DNA of 64,000 bases from Streptomyces phaeolivaceus. GTDB taxonomy: Bacteria > Actinomycetota > Actinomycetes > Streptomycetales > Streptomycetaceae. The translations under genes and the position numbers were made by a program. The notes beneath the pieces were generated by a model that was not told the origin of the DNA, searched no databases, and saw only the letters and a program-made list of their open reading frames with translations. The stretch spans positions 4,154,001 through 4,218,000 of the forward strand of contig NZ_CP045096.1 of the NCBI RefSeq assembly GCF_009184865.1. Direction: 5' to 3'. Below are positions 23,283 to 31,312 of this stretch, piece by piece. Positions within the stretch are counted from its first letter, which is position 1. Each line of letters opens with the position of its first letter.

Positions 23283-24850
23283 GCCCCGGCCTCCACCGTC
23301 TCCGTGTTCATCGCCCCGCCGCTGTTCTCCGTATCCGGCCGGGCTACCCGCAGGACGGTGTACTCACTCAGATCGACCCGCCGGGTCGCGCCGCGGAACT
23401 CGGTCGTGGTCCCCGGCCAGACGGTCGTGTTGCGCCCGTCCGCGTCGAGATACCAACTCGTGCAGCCCCCGGTGTTCCAGACCGTGCGCTCCATCCGCTT
23501 CTGCACCCGCTCGTTCCAGGCGTCCACGGCCACCGGCCGGGCGTCGAGGGCGACCCGGCCGCCGAGCACGTCCAACTGCCGTACGAAGTCGGCCATGTAG
23601 TTCAGCTGGGACTCGATCATCAGGATCATGCTGGAGTTCCCGAGGCCCGTGTTGGGCCCGATGATCGTCATCCAGTTGGGGAACCCGGCGGCGGACGCCC
23701 CGCGCAGCGACCGCATCCCGCTGTCGGCCCAGGCCTCGGCGAGCGTCCGGCCGTCGGCGCCCACGACCCGGTCGGCGATGGGCATGTCGGTGACATGGAA
23801 CCCGGTGCCGAAGACGATCGCGTCGACCTCGGCGGCGGACCCGTCGGCGGCGACGAGCGTGGAGCCGTCGACCTTGGCGAGCCCGGAGGCGACCACGTCG
23901 ACGTTGGGCCGGGTGAGCGCCGGATAGTAGGTGTTGGACAGCAGGATGCGCTTGCAGCCGATGCGGTAGCCGGGGGTGAGCCGGGCGCGCAGCTCGGGGT
24001 CCTTGACGGCCCGGGTCATGTGCCGCTCGGCCATCCGCTCCACCAGGCCCAGCTGGTTCGGCCGCTTGGTGAAGGCCTGGACCTGCAACTCCCGTACGCC
24101 CCACAGCAGTCCGCGCCGGGCCTGCGCGGTGAACGGCAGCTGCCGGTGCAGCCACCGCTCGGCGCCGCTGATGCCCCGGTCGACGCGCGGCAGCACCCAG
24201 GGCGGGGTCCGCTGGAAGAGGGTGAGCCGGGCGACCTCGGGCTGGATCGCGGGCACGATCTGGATCGCGGAGGCGCCCGTCCCGATCATCGCGACGCGCT
24301 TGCCGCGCAGGTCGTACCCGTGGTCCCAGCGGGCGGAGTGGAACACCTTCCCGGGGAAGGAACCGAGGCCCGGCAGTTCGGCCTCGGTCGGTACCTTCGG
24401 ATCGGACAGCGGCCCGGTCGCGGAGACGACGAAGTCGGCGGACAGCGGCCCACCGCTCGTCTCGATGTCCCAGCACAGCCGCTCCGCGTCCCAGGCCATC
24501 CTGACGACCTCGGAGTCGAAGCGGATGTGCGACCGCAGCCCGAACACCTCGACCACGTGCTCCAGATAGGCCCGGATGTGCTCCTGCCCGGAGAAGGCGC
24601 GCGGCCAGGCGTAGTTCGGCGCGAACGAGAACGAGTAGAGATGGGAGGGCACGTCACAGGCGCACCCGGGATAGTCGTTGTCGCGCCAGGTGCCGCCGAC
24701 CGACCCGGCCCGTTCCAGGACGACGAAGTCGGTGACCCCCTCGCGCCGCAGCCGCACGGCCGCGCCGAGCCCGCCGAACCCGGACCCGACCACCGCCACC
24801 CGCACATGCGGCCGGTCCGCGCCCTCGTTCCCGCCCTTGTGCTCGCCCAT
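23279..24850 (-). CDS. FAD-dependent Baeyer-Villiger-type monooxygenase (MymA-like)
   Basis: 523 residues. FAD motif GSGFGGLGAA near the N-terminus, second Rossmann motif GTGASAIQ at about 195 for NADPH, and between them FPGKVFHSARWDH, a variant of the Baeyer-Villiger fingerprint FxGxxxHxxxW. The flavin-adjacent stretch GGTWRDNDYPGCACDVPSHL is typical of cyclohexanone- and MymA-type enzymes. It inserts oxygen next to a carbonyl. ATG 24850 follows GGAGG. It is the first gene of the operon with the hydrolase and SDR, divergent from a MerR regulator. Confidence 0.93.
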   Translation of the reverse strand: MGEHKGGNEGADRPHVRVAVVGSGFGGLGAAVRLRREGVTDFVVLERAGSVGGTWRDNDYPGCACDVPSHLYSFSFAPNYAWPRAFSGQEHIRAYLEHVVEVFGLRSHIRFDSEVVRMAWDAERLCWDIETSGGPLSADFVVSATGPLSDPKVPTEAELPGLGSFPGKVFHSARWDHGYDLRGKRVAMIGTGASAIQIVPAIQPEVARLTLFQRTPPWVLPRVDRGISGAERWLHRQLPFTAQARRGLLWGVRELQVQAFTKRPNQLGLVERMAERHMTRAVKDPELRARLTPGYRIGCKRILLSNTYYPALTRPNVDVVASGLAKVDGSTLVAADGSAAEVDAIVFGTGFHVTDMPIADRVVGADGRTLAEAWADSGMRSLRGASAAGFPNWMTIIGPNTGLGNSSMILMIESQLNYMADFVRQLDVLGGRVALDARPVAVDAWNERVQKRMERTVWNTGGCTSWYLDADGRNTTVWPGTTTEFRGATRRVDLSEYTVLRVARPDTENSGGAMNTETVEAGA

Positions 24851-25006
24851 CCGGTACCTCCACGCCTCATCGCGTGCGCCCACCGCGTTCGCACCTCATG
24901 TCCGCGCCAGTAATCACTGGCGCAGTGGGAGCGTAGGGCAGGACCGTACCGATGGGTAGGGGTCCGACACTCTGGAGTTACCAGCGGTACGACATAGGCT
25001 GCGCGC
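24851..25006. promoter_or_regulatory. Divergent promoter region, monooxygenase operon and MerR gene
   Basis: A 156-bp gap holding both promoters. GTACCGAT (near 24946) and the later CAGCGGTAC (near 24985) give a loose GTACC/GGTAC inverted pair that could be a MerR operator. No precise -35/-10 was assigned. Confidence 0.4.
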
Positions 25007-25744
25007 GTGGCAGAAGACGGCGAGCGGGACAACGGGCGAGACGGCGACCGACACGGCGAGCGACACGGCGAGCGACACGGCGAGCGACACGGCGAGCGAC
25101 ACGAGTACCGCATGGAGGAGCTGGCCGAGGAGGCCGGCATCACGGTACGCACCCTGCGCTTCTACCGGGAGCGCAAACTGATCCCGCCACCCCGCCGCGA
25201 GGGCCGTATCGCCTGGTACGACGACACCCATCTGGCCCGGCTGCGCACGATCGCGGCGCTGCTGGAGCGGGGCCACACGCTCAGCGGGATAGCCGAGCTG
25301 GCCGAGGCCTTCGACCAGGGCCGTGACGTGGGCGATCTGCTCGGCCTGGGCGCCCCCACCGAGGAGACGCCGGTCCGCCTCACCCCCGAGGAACTGGCCG
25401 ACCACTTCGGCGACCAGGCCACCTCGGAGAACCTCGCCACCGCCCTCGAACTCGGCTACCTCGGCACCGACGGCGGCGAGATCGTCCACATCAGCCGCCG
25501 CCTCCTGGAGGTCTCGGCCGCGCTGGTCCGCGAGGGCGTCCCGCTCACCGACGTCCTCACCGCCGGCCGCCGCGTCCGCGAACACGCGGAAGCCCTGGCC
25601 ACCCTGTTCACCGACCTCATCCTCACCCAGCCCGGCCACACCCGCGAAGACCTCGCCCGCCTACGGCCCCTGGCGAAGAGCGTGGCGGAAGCGGAACTCT
25701 CCCTGGCACTGGACCGGCGACTGAGGCAGACCGGCACGGACTGA
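25007..25744 (+). CDS. MerR-family transcriptional regulator
   Basis: 245 residues. HTH_1 at about 36-104: RMEELAEEAGITVRTLRFYRERKLIPPP, then LARLRTIAALLERGHTL. A long C-terminal effector region (about 120-245) has no obvious metal Cys cluster, so it probably senses an organic ligand. The first 35 residues contain four HGER repeats from a 12-bp array. GTG 25007 is the annotated start; ATG 25112 would skip the repeats. It is divergent from the monooxygenase operon, whose regulator it likely is. Confidence 0.87.
   Translation: MAEDGERDNGRDGDRHGERHGERHGERHGERHEYRMEELAEEAGITVRTLRFYRERKLIPPPRREGRIAWYDDTHLARLRTIAALLERGHTLSGIAELAEAFDQGRDVGDLLGLGAPTEETPVRLTPEELADHFGDQATSENLATALELGYLGTDGGEIVHISRRLLEVSAALVREGVPLTDVLTAGRRVREHAEALATLFTDLILTQPGHTREDLARLRPLAKSVAEAELSLALDRRLRQTGTD
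25051..25098. repeat. 12-bp tandem repeat in the merR-like gene
   Basis: Four units of ACACGGCGAGCG, in frame, coding for HGER repeats ahead of the DNA-binding domain. Confidence 0.9.
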
Positions 25745-25783
25745 GACCGGGCCGCCTCCGACCCGGACCGGGACCGATCCGTC

Positions 25784-26587
25784 TCAGAGCTCGTAGACCA
25801 CCGTCACCGGCGCGTGGTCCGACCACCGCTCGGCGTGGGTCGCGGCCCGTTCCACGAACCCCTTGACCGCCTTGGCGGCGAGCCCGGCCGTGGCGATCTG
25901 GTAGTCGATGCGCCAGCCGCTGTCGTTGTCGAAGGCCCGCCCCCGGTACGACCACCAGGTGTAGGGCCCCTCCACATCGGGATGCAGGGCGCGCAGCACA
26001 TCGACGTACGCCCCCTCGCTCTCGTCGAGGACCCGCCCCAGCCACTCCCGCTCCTCCGGCAGGAACCCGGAGTTCTTCTGGTTCGCCCGCCAGTTCTTGA
26101 GGTCGGCCTGCTGATGGGCGATGTTCCAGTCGCCGCAGACCACGACCTCGCGCCCGTCGGCGGCGGCCCGCTCGCGCAGCCCCTTCAGATGGGTGAGGAA
26201 CTCGTCCATGAACCGGACCTTCTCGTCCTGCCGTTCGGTCCCGACCTCGCCGGAGGGAAGGTAGAGGCTGGCGACGGTGACGCCCGGCAGATCGGCCTCG
26301 ACGTACCGCCCGCTCCCGTCGAACTCGGCCGACCCGAAACCGATCCGGACCCGGTCAGGTTCACGGCGGCTGTAGAGCGACACCCCCGCGCGTCCCTTGG
26401 CGGCGGCCGGGGCGTGCACGACGTGCCATCCCTCGGGCTGCCGCACCCCCTCGGGGAGTTGCTCCGGTTCGGCCCGGACCTCTTGCAGGCACACCACGTC
26501 CGCCGAGGTCCCGGCGAGCCACTCCACGAAGCCCTTCTTCGCGGCGGCCCGCAGTCCGTTCACATTCACAGAGGTCACAGTCAGCAC
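25784..26587 (-). CDS. xthA: Exodeoxyribonuclease III (AP endonuclease)
   Basis: 267 residues of the EEP superfamily, cleaving DNA at abasic sites and degrading 3' ends. SVNVNGLRAA at the start, the metal-binding Glu in CLQEVR at about 35, Tyr in ASLYLPSG, CGDWNIAHQQ with Asp/Asn at about 145, IDYQIA and the final WSDHAPV (catalytic Asp-His). GTG 26587 (VLTVTSVNVNG) is chosen because family members begin there; upstream codons belong to the divergent gap. It is only 33 bp from the divergent acetyltransferase start. Confidence 0.94.
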   Translation of the reverse strand: MLTVTSVNVNGLRAAAKKGFVEWLAGTSADVVCLQEVRAEPEQLPEGVRQPEGWHVVHAPAAAKGRAGVSLYSRREPDRVRIGFGSAEFDGSGRYVEADLPGVTVASLYLPSGEVGTERQDEKVRFMDEFLTHLKGLRERAAADGREVVVCGDWNIAHQQADLKNWRANQKNSGFLPEEREWLGRVLDESEGAYVDVLRALHPDVEGPYTWWSYRGRAFDNDSGWRIDYQIATAGLAAKAVKGFVERAATHAERWSDHAPVTVVYEL

Positions 26588-26620
26588 CCGGGCACGATAC
26601 CCGCACCCCGGAGAGCAGCC

Positions 26621-27127
26621 ATGCATAGATGTACGATGTTCAACATGATTATCCGCCGGGTCCCCTTCGACCACCCCGACGCCGTGAAGCTGAACGACGA
26701 GGTCCAGGCCGAGTACAGCGTCCGCTACGGCGACGACGGAGACGCCACACCCATGGACCCGGCGCACTTCGTACCGCCGACGGGGCTGTATCTGATCGCC
26801 TACGACGAACACGGCAGACCCCTGGCCACGGGTGGCTGGCGCACCCAGGACACCAATGACGAGGGGTATCAGGACGGGGACGCCGAGATCAAGCGGATGT
26901 ATGTCACCCCGGAGGCCCGCGGCCTGGGCCTGGCCCGCCGCATACTCGGCGAACTGGAGTCCGACGCCCGCGCCGGCGGCCGTACCCGCATGGTCCTCGA
27001 AACCGGTGCCGAGCAGCCCGAGGCCGTCGCCCTCTACACCTCCAGCGGCTACGAACCCTGCGCCAAGTTCGGCTACTACCGCTTCCACGAACTGAGCCTG
27101 TGCTTCGCGAAGCCGCTCCACGGGTGA
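26621..27127 (+). CDS. GNAT-family N-acetyltransferase
   Basis: 168 residues. GNAT motif A is seen as RMYVTPEARGLGLARRILGELE (acetyl-CoA loop RGLGLA), followed by motif B in ALYTSSGYEPCAKFGYY. It acetylates an unknown small molecule or amine. ATG 26621 has GGAGAG at 26610-26615, while ATGs at 26636 and 26645 follow TACGAT-like sequence and could be used if the message is leaderless. It is divergent from xthA. Confidence 0.88.
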   Translation: MHRCTMFNMIIRRVPFDHPDAVKLNDEVQAEYSVRYGDDGDATPMDPAHFVPPTGLYLIAYDEHGRPLATGGWRTQDTNDEGYQDGDAEIKRMYVTPEARGLGLARRILGELESDARAGGRTRMVLETGAEQPEAVALYTSSGYEPCAKFGYYRFHELSLCFAKPLHG

Positions 27128-27217
27128 CCCCGGGCCCCTGAACCCTCCGGGGCCCCGAACCTCCCGGGCCCGCAAATCCCGGTGCCCGCCGGGGTGTCGG
27201 GCCCCTACGGTGTACCC

Positions 27218-27592
27218 GTGAAGAAGAACACCCGCCTCCGCCGTCTCGTCGTGGGCGACACCACCTGGCGCTGGACCGTCCGCCGGCGCTCCCGAGCAGC
27301 CCACGACCACTGCCACCTGAAGCTGTCGCTGTACCCCGACGGCCCCCGAGGCCGCCGTCTGGTCCTGCTCTTCAGCCCCTCGGACAACCGCGTCGTCTCG
27401 AACTGCTACTTCGACTCCGGCGCCCTGGTCCGCCGCTCGGACCACACGTACCTGAACCTCCACGAGCCCGGCACGGTCCGCCGCCTCCTGGACGCCGCCG
27501 CCCCGACCCTGGACTTCCACCCGGACGCCCGGACGGTGGAGCTGGACGGCTGGCCGCACTTCGACGCGATCACAGAGCCGGTGACACCCTGA
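27218..27592 (+). CDS. Conserved-looking hypothetical protein
   Basis: 124 residues, soluble and basic at the N-terminus (KKNTRLRRLVVGDTTWRWTVRRR), with LKLSLYPDGPRGRRLVLLFS in the middle and a C-terminal DARTVELDGWPHFDAI. I recognise no family. GTG 27218 lacks a strong ribosome binding site. It ends 8 bp before a strong stem-loop that separates it from the opposite-strand tRNA. Confidence 0.65.
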   Translation: MKKNTRLRRLVVGDTTWRWTVRRRSRAAHDHCHLKLSLYPDGPRGRRLVLLFSPSDNRVVSNCYFDSGALVRRSDHTYLNLHEPGTVRRLLDAAAPTLDFHPDARTVELDGWPHFDAITEPVTP

Positions 27593-27600
27593 CAACACGT

Positions 27601-27636
27601 CAGAGCCCCCAATGGTGATCACCACTGGGGGCTCTG
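27601..27636. terminator. Bidirectional-looking stem-loop terminator
   Basis: CAGAGCCCCCA and its mate TGGGGGCTCTG flank TGGTGATCACCA: a near-perfect 36-bp palindrome with one A/C mismatch pair. It separates the plus-strand hypothetical gene from the minus-strand tRNA-Ala and could end both. It lacks a T-run, as usual in Streptomyces. Confidence 0.8.
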
Positions 27637-27645
27637 AGCTGTGCG

Positions 27646-27719
27646 TGGACCTGTGGGGATTTGAACCCCAGACCCCCTCGATGCGAACGAGGTGCGCTAC
27701 CAGACTGCGCCACAGGCCC
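27646..27719 (-). tRNA. tRNA-Ala, anticodon CGC
   Basis: A 74-nt cloverleaf on the minus strand. The acceptor GGGCCTG pairs with CAGGTCC including the G3-U70 wobble that marks alanine tRNAs. D arm GCGCAGTCTGGTAGCGC, anticodon stem CCTCG/CGAGG with loop TTCGCAT (anticodon CGC, codon GCG), T arm GGGGTTCAAATCCCC. The discriminator is A. CCA is not encoded in full. Confidence 0.96.
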
Positions 27720-27844
27720 TTGCAACGAGTGAAACTCTAGCATCCCGATCGCGGTGCTTGGAAATCCGTTCCCGGGCGGCCACCGGCGGGCTTCCGACCG
27801 GCTCGTGGCTGGTCAGCGGAGTGGGCGATCCGCAGCGGCGAAGG

Positions 27845-29260
27845 TCACTCGTTGGCCGCGCGCGGGCGGTCGCCGTCCTCGTACTGGTCGAAGAGCGGTG
27901 TGCGCCCCCTCTCACGCGAGCGGCGCGCGGACGCGGCCCGGCGGGCGTCGGAACGGCCGCCGTCGGGAGCCTCGGCAGCGTCACCGGCGCCCGCGTCGTC
28001 CGCGCTCGCCTCACCACCGCGCTCCCCCTCCGACTCGCGCCCCGACGCACTCGCGGCACTCGCGGCAGTGCTCGCGGAGGTGTCCGCAGAGGTGTGCGCG
28101 GAGCCCGAGGCGGCGCCCGACGAGCCGTGCGGATCGGCCGCGCTGGAGCGCGCGCTGCTCCACGCGTCCGGGGCGCCGAGGTCGACCCCGGAGGTGGCCC
28201 GGGGCGCGACCGGCGCGGTGACGTACGTCGGGAGCGGCACCGGGACCGGGTCCCAGCTGTCGCCCTGGCCGGGCCGGCGCTGGCGCTCCCGCTGCTGGTC
28301 GACCCACTCGGCGTGGTCGGTCTGCTCGACGAGGGCCCGGCGGTCGGCCGCGAGCGCGGTCAGCTCCGCCCGGTTCTCCTCGTTCTCGGGTCCGTCCTCC
28401 GGCTCGTCGGTGTCCACCGGGTCCGGTGCGGGGCGCCGCCGCTGGGGCTGTCGCTCCCGCAGCCGCTGCGCCGCCACCTCGGCCTGCCGCCGGTCCATCG
28501 TGTACGCGAACCGCTTCCGCTCCTGGCGGCGCAGATGCGCGATGTATGTGCTCAGCAGCACCGCCGGTACGGCCGGCGCCCACAGGAGGGCGAGTCCGCC
28601 GACCGCCGCGACGACCGCGCCGAGCGTGAAGGCGAGGAAGAGCATCACCGTCGTACGCCGTCGGCGCGCGAGCACCTTCGAGCGCTGGGCCCGCGCCTTG
28701 GCCTCCGCCGAGTCGGCCCGGCGTGCGCCCGTCGTCCGACCGCCCGGCCGCTTCGCCCGCGCGGGAGCGGGCACTTGGGCCGCCCCCTGCTGCTTGGCCG
28801 ACGGTGCTCCGCCCTGCTGGGGCACCGGCTTCACCTGGGCCTGTACGTGCGCCTGCGCCTGGGCGTGCGCCTGCGCCTGGGCGGCTCCGGAGGGCTGTGC
28901 CGCCGGTTTCCCCGGGTGCTGCGGCTGCTGGCCCTGCTGCGGTGACTCACCTCGCTCCACCGGGAGTCGAGCCTTCGTGTGCTCCCGGTGCGGGGGCATG
29001 GCGAAGGCCCGGACGTCCACCGATTCGGTGACGCCGTCCGGTTCGGCGCTGGGCTCCCCCTCCTCGGTGGAGCGCGCCCGCAGGTCCTTGGCGTATCGGC
29101 GCTCCATCCCCGCCCGGCCGGAAAGCAGCCGGATGGCGGTGCTGAAGCGTTCCGTCGGACGGGCTTCGTTCAGCTCGTCCTGCCTACGGAGCCACATCGG
29201 CACCAAGTAGGCGGCCCAGGCCCCGACGATGACTGCGTAGATGAGGCCGCTGCTGCTCAC
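27845..29260 (-). CDS. Large low-complexity membrane protein of unknown function
   Basis: 471 residues. One membrane segment lies at the N-terminus (about 5-22, LIYAVIVGAWAAYLVPMWLRRQDELNEARPTERFS). Two more lie at about 190-230 after a Gln/Ala-rich cytoplasmic stretch (AQAQAHAQAQAHVQAQVK). The rest is charged and disordered, with Ala/Ser-rich C-terminal repeats. The N-terminal WLRRQDEL..RFSTAIRLLSGR block is a feature I associate with a conserved Streptomyces protein next to the molybdopterin/galU cluster. The function is unknown; it may be an envelope or divisome-associated scaffold. Confidence 0.85.
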   Translation of the reverse strand: MSSSGLIYAVIVGAWAAYLVPMWLRRQDELNEARPTERFSTAIRLLSGRAGMERRYAKDLRARSTEEGEPSAEPDGVTESVDVRAFAMPPHREHTKARLPVERGESPQQGQQPQHPGKPAAQPSGAAQAQAHAQAQAHVQAQVKPVPQQGGAPSAKQQGAAQVPAPARAKRPGGRTTGARRADSAEAKARAQRSKVLARRRRTTVMLFLAFTLGAVVAAVGGLALLWAPAVPAVLLSTYIAHLRRQERKRFAYTMDRRQAEVAAQRLRERQPQRRRPAPDPVDTDEPEDGPENEENRAELTALAADRRALVEQTDHAEWVDQQRERQRRPGQGDSWDPVPVPLPTYVTAPVAPRATSGVDLGAPDAWSSARSSAADPHGSSGAASGSAHTSADTSASTAASAASASGRESEGERGGEASADDAGAGDAAEAPDGGRSDARRAASARRSRERGRTPLFDQYEDGDRPRAANE

Positions 29261-29493
29261 GCCTCACACGGTAGAGGGGTTTGCGTGAGGCCATCTGCCA
29301 ATTGAGCCGGTGTGTCGCACGATCTGGCTGATATTTCGAGCTTTTTTTGTGACCGATCCGATCAGCGGGTCGCAGAGAGCGCGAAATTAACGTGCTGAGA
29401 ACGTGCCGAGAACGTCCCGACTCGTTCAAGCCGATCGCCGTCCGATCCTCGAAGGATCGCCGTTCGGGCATTTTTTTCGAACACGCATTTCAT
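29261..29493. other. AT-rich intergenic region with 11-nt direct repeats
   Basis: Markedly richer in A and T than its surroundings, with two T7 runs (near 29341 and 29470) and a small hairpin CGATCCTCGAAGGATCG at 29443-29459 next to the second. AACGT(G/C)C(T/C)GAG-type units begin at 29389, 29400 and 29411, an exact 11-nt period. It separates rimJ from the promoter of the large membrane protein. Confidence 0.6.
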
Positions 29494-30135
29494 TTATTGG
29501 GGTTGTCCGGGCTTGCCCACGTCGGAGCCCGCGTTCCGGGTGTTCCGTGCCCGTTCCCGCTGCCAGCGGCCGAGCAGCCCCTCGGGGACCTCTTCGGCGG
29601 TGAGCGCGAAGACGAGATGGTCGCGCCAGGCGCCGTCAATGTGAAGATATCGTGGACGAAGGCCTTCCTCGCGGAATCCGAGTTTCTCCACGACCCGTCG
29701 GCTGGGCCGATTCTCGGGGCGAATACAGACCTCGATGCGGTGCAGGCCGACGGTCCGGAAGCAGTGGTCCACGACGAGCGCCACCGCCGTCGGCATCACG
29801 CCCCGCCCGGCCACCGACTCGTCGACCCAGTAGCCGACATGGCCGGAGCACATGGAGCCCCAGGTGATCCCGGCGACCGTCAACTGCCCGACCAGCCGCC
29901 CCTGGTACTCGATCACGAACGGCAGCATCCGGCCCGCGTTCGCCTCCGCCCGCAGATGGCGGACCATCTGACGGTATGTCGGCCGGTGCGCGATGGGGCC
30001 GCTGGGCGTGGGCGGCGGAATGGTCGCCTCCCAGGGCCGCAGCCAGTCCCGGTTGCGCCGGTTCACCTCGCGCCAGGCCCGCTGGTCACGCAACTTTATG
30101 GGCCGGAGGACGACCTCGCCGTCCACCAGCGCCAC
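29494..30135 (-). CDS. rimJ: RimJ/RimL-type N-acetyltransferase
   Basis: 213 residues. VVLRPIKLRDQRAWREVNRRNRDWLRPWEAT at the start, the acetyl-CoA-binding segment VGYWVDESVAGRGVMPTAVALV (about 125-145), HRIEVCIRPENRPSRRVVEKLGF and RPRYLHIDGAWRDHLVF at the end. This is the RimJ pattern, for N-terminal acetylation of ribosomal protein S5 or a similar alanine-headed protein. GTG 30135 lies 18 bp after mogA, closing the molybdopterin gene run. Confidence 0.9.
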   Translation of the reverse strand: MALVDGEVVLRPIKLRDQRAWREVNRRNRDWLRPWEATIPPPTPSGPIAHRPTYRQMVRHLRAEANAGRMLPFVIEYQGRLVGQLTVAGITWGSMCSGHVGYWVDESVAGRGVMPTAVALVVDHCFRTVGLHRIEVCIRPENRPSRRVVEKLGFREEGLRPRYLHIDGAWRDHLVFALTAEEVPEGLLGRWQRERARNTRNAGSDVGKPGQPQ

Positions 30136-30152
30136 GGGCCAGGATGGGCTGT

Positions 30153-30749
30153 TCAGCTCGCACCCCCACGGGGTCTGGAGGGGTCCTCCTCGGCCGGGGA
30201 GCCGCCGGTGGCCGGCCTCTTGTGGTCCCCGCCGACGGTCGGCCGGTCGTGGTCCCCGCCGCGGATCTGGTCCACGGCGTGGGTCAACAGCGGTTCCAGT
30301 ACGGCCAGGCCGTCCCGTACGCCGCCGGTCGAGCCCGGCAGGTTGACGATCAGCGTCCGGCCCGCGACCCCGGCGAGGCCCCGGGAGAGCGCCGCCGTGG
30401 GCACCTTGTCCCGGCCGTACGCCCGGATCGCCTCGGGGATGCCGGGCACCTCGTGGTCGAGGACCGCGCGGGTGGCCTCGGGGGTGCGGTCGGTGGGCGA
30501 GATGCCGGTGCCACCGGTCGTCACGATCACGTCGTACCCGGCGTCGACACCCGCCCGCAGCGCGGCCTCCACAGGGCCGCCGTCCGGCACGACCTGAGGG
30601 CCGTCGACGGCGAAGCCGAAGCCGGTGAGCGCCTCGGCGATCAAGGGTCCGCCCCGGTCCTCGTAGACCCCGGCGGCGGCCCGGTTGGAGGCGGTCACGA
30701 CCAGCGCGCGGTACCCGGCGGGGCCGGTGTCCCCGGCGGGCGCCGTCAT
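30153..30749 (-). CDS. mogA: Molybdopterin adenylyltransferase (MogA/MoaB)
   Basis: 198 residues. It adenylylates molybdopterin before molybdenum insertion. Key segments are [41 protein letters not shown] (the nucleotide loop) and [21 protein letters not shown] 35-residue acidic tail extends beyond the fold. ATG 30749 overlaps the moaC stop by 4 bp (ATGA), and MoeA lies upstream in the same run, so substrate steps are co-expressed. Confidence 0.92.
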   Translation of the reverse strand: MTAPAGDTGPAGYRALVVTASNRAAAGVYEDRGGPLIAEALTGFGFAVDGPQVVPDGGPVEAALRAGVDAGYDVIVTTGGTGISPTDRTPEATRAVLDHEVPGIPEAIRAYGRDKVPTAALSRGLAGVAGRTLIVNLPGSTGGVRDGLAVLEPLLTHAVDQIRGGDHDRPTVGGDHKRPATGGSPAEEDPSRPRGGAS

Positions 30750-31228
30750 GTCCGGCTCCAGTCGCCAGACTTGCCGCCCGTCTTCTCCTCTACGCGGACG
30801 TCCGTGATGACCGCGCCCTTGTCGACCGCCTTCACCATGTCGATCACGGTGAGGGCGGCCACGGAGACCGCGGTGAGGGCCTCCATCTCGACGCCCGTAC
30901 GGTCCGTGGTCCTCACCGTGGCGAGGATCTCGACGGCGTCGTCCGCGACCGACAGATCGACCTCGACGCCCGAGACGGCCAGCGGGTGGCAGAGCGGGAT
31001 GAGGTCGGGGGTGCGTTTGGCGCCCATGATCCCGGCGATGCGCGCGGTGGCGAGGGCGTCGCCCTTGGGCACCCCCTCGCCGCGCAGCAGTTCGACCACT
31101 TTCGGCGAGACCAGGACCCGGCCGCTGGCGCGGGCGGTGCGCGCGGTCACGTCCTTCCCGGAGACGTCGACCATGCGGGCGGCACCCGCGTCGTCGATGT
31201 GGGTCAGTCGGTCCTGCGGCGTACTCAT
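30746..31228 (-). CDS. moaC: Cyclic pyranopterin monophosphate synthase MoaC
   Basis: 160 residues. It converts the MoaA product to cPMP. The conserved [15 protein letters not shown] (His near 79) and [26 protein letters not shown] blocks are intact, as is KTGGKSGDW at the C-terminus. It overlaps mogA by 4 bp. An 84-bp gap separates it from moeA. Confidence 0.96.
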   Translation of the reverse strand: MSTPQDRLTHIDDAGAARMVDVSGKDVTARTARASGRVLVSPKVVELLRGEGVPKGDALATARIAGIMGAKRTPDLIPLCHPLAVSGVEVDLSVADDAVEILATVRTTDRTGVEMEALTAVSVAALTVIDMVKAVDKGAVITDVRVEEKTGGKSGDWSRT

Positions 31229-31312
31229 GGTGGTGTGGCGCTCCCGGTCGGGGCCCGTCGCGGTGCGGCGCGCGGCCTGTTGTGCGCGACACGGTACGCC
31301 ACCCTCGACGGT

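Noticed and set aside
26588..27625. Minus-strand extension of xthA by about 340 residues
   Set aside because: It would be antisense to the acetyltransferase and hypothetical genes; family length is matched by GTG 26587.
29184..29471. Minus-strand 95-codon frame starting MPERRSFEDR in the AT-rich gap
   Set aside because: No ribosome binding site, overlaps the membrane-protein gene in another frame, no family pattern.
29340..29480. T-runs with a small hairpin as a plus-strand intrinsic terminator
   Set aside because: No plus-strand gene upstream to terminate; more likely part of an AT-rich promoter.
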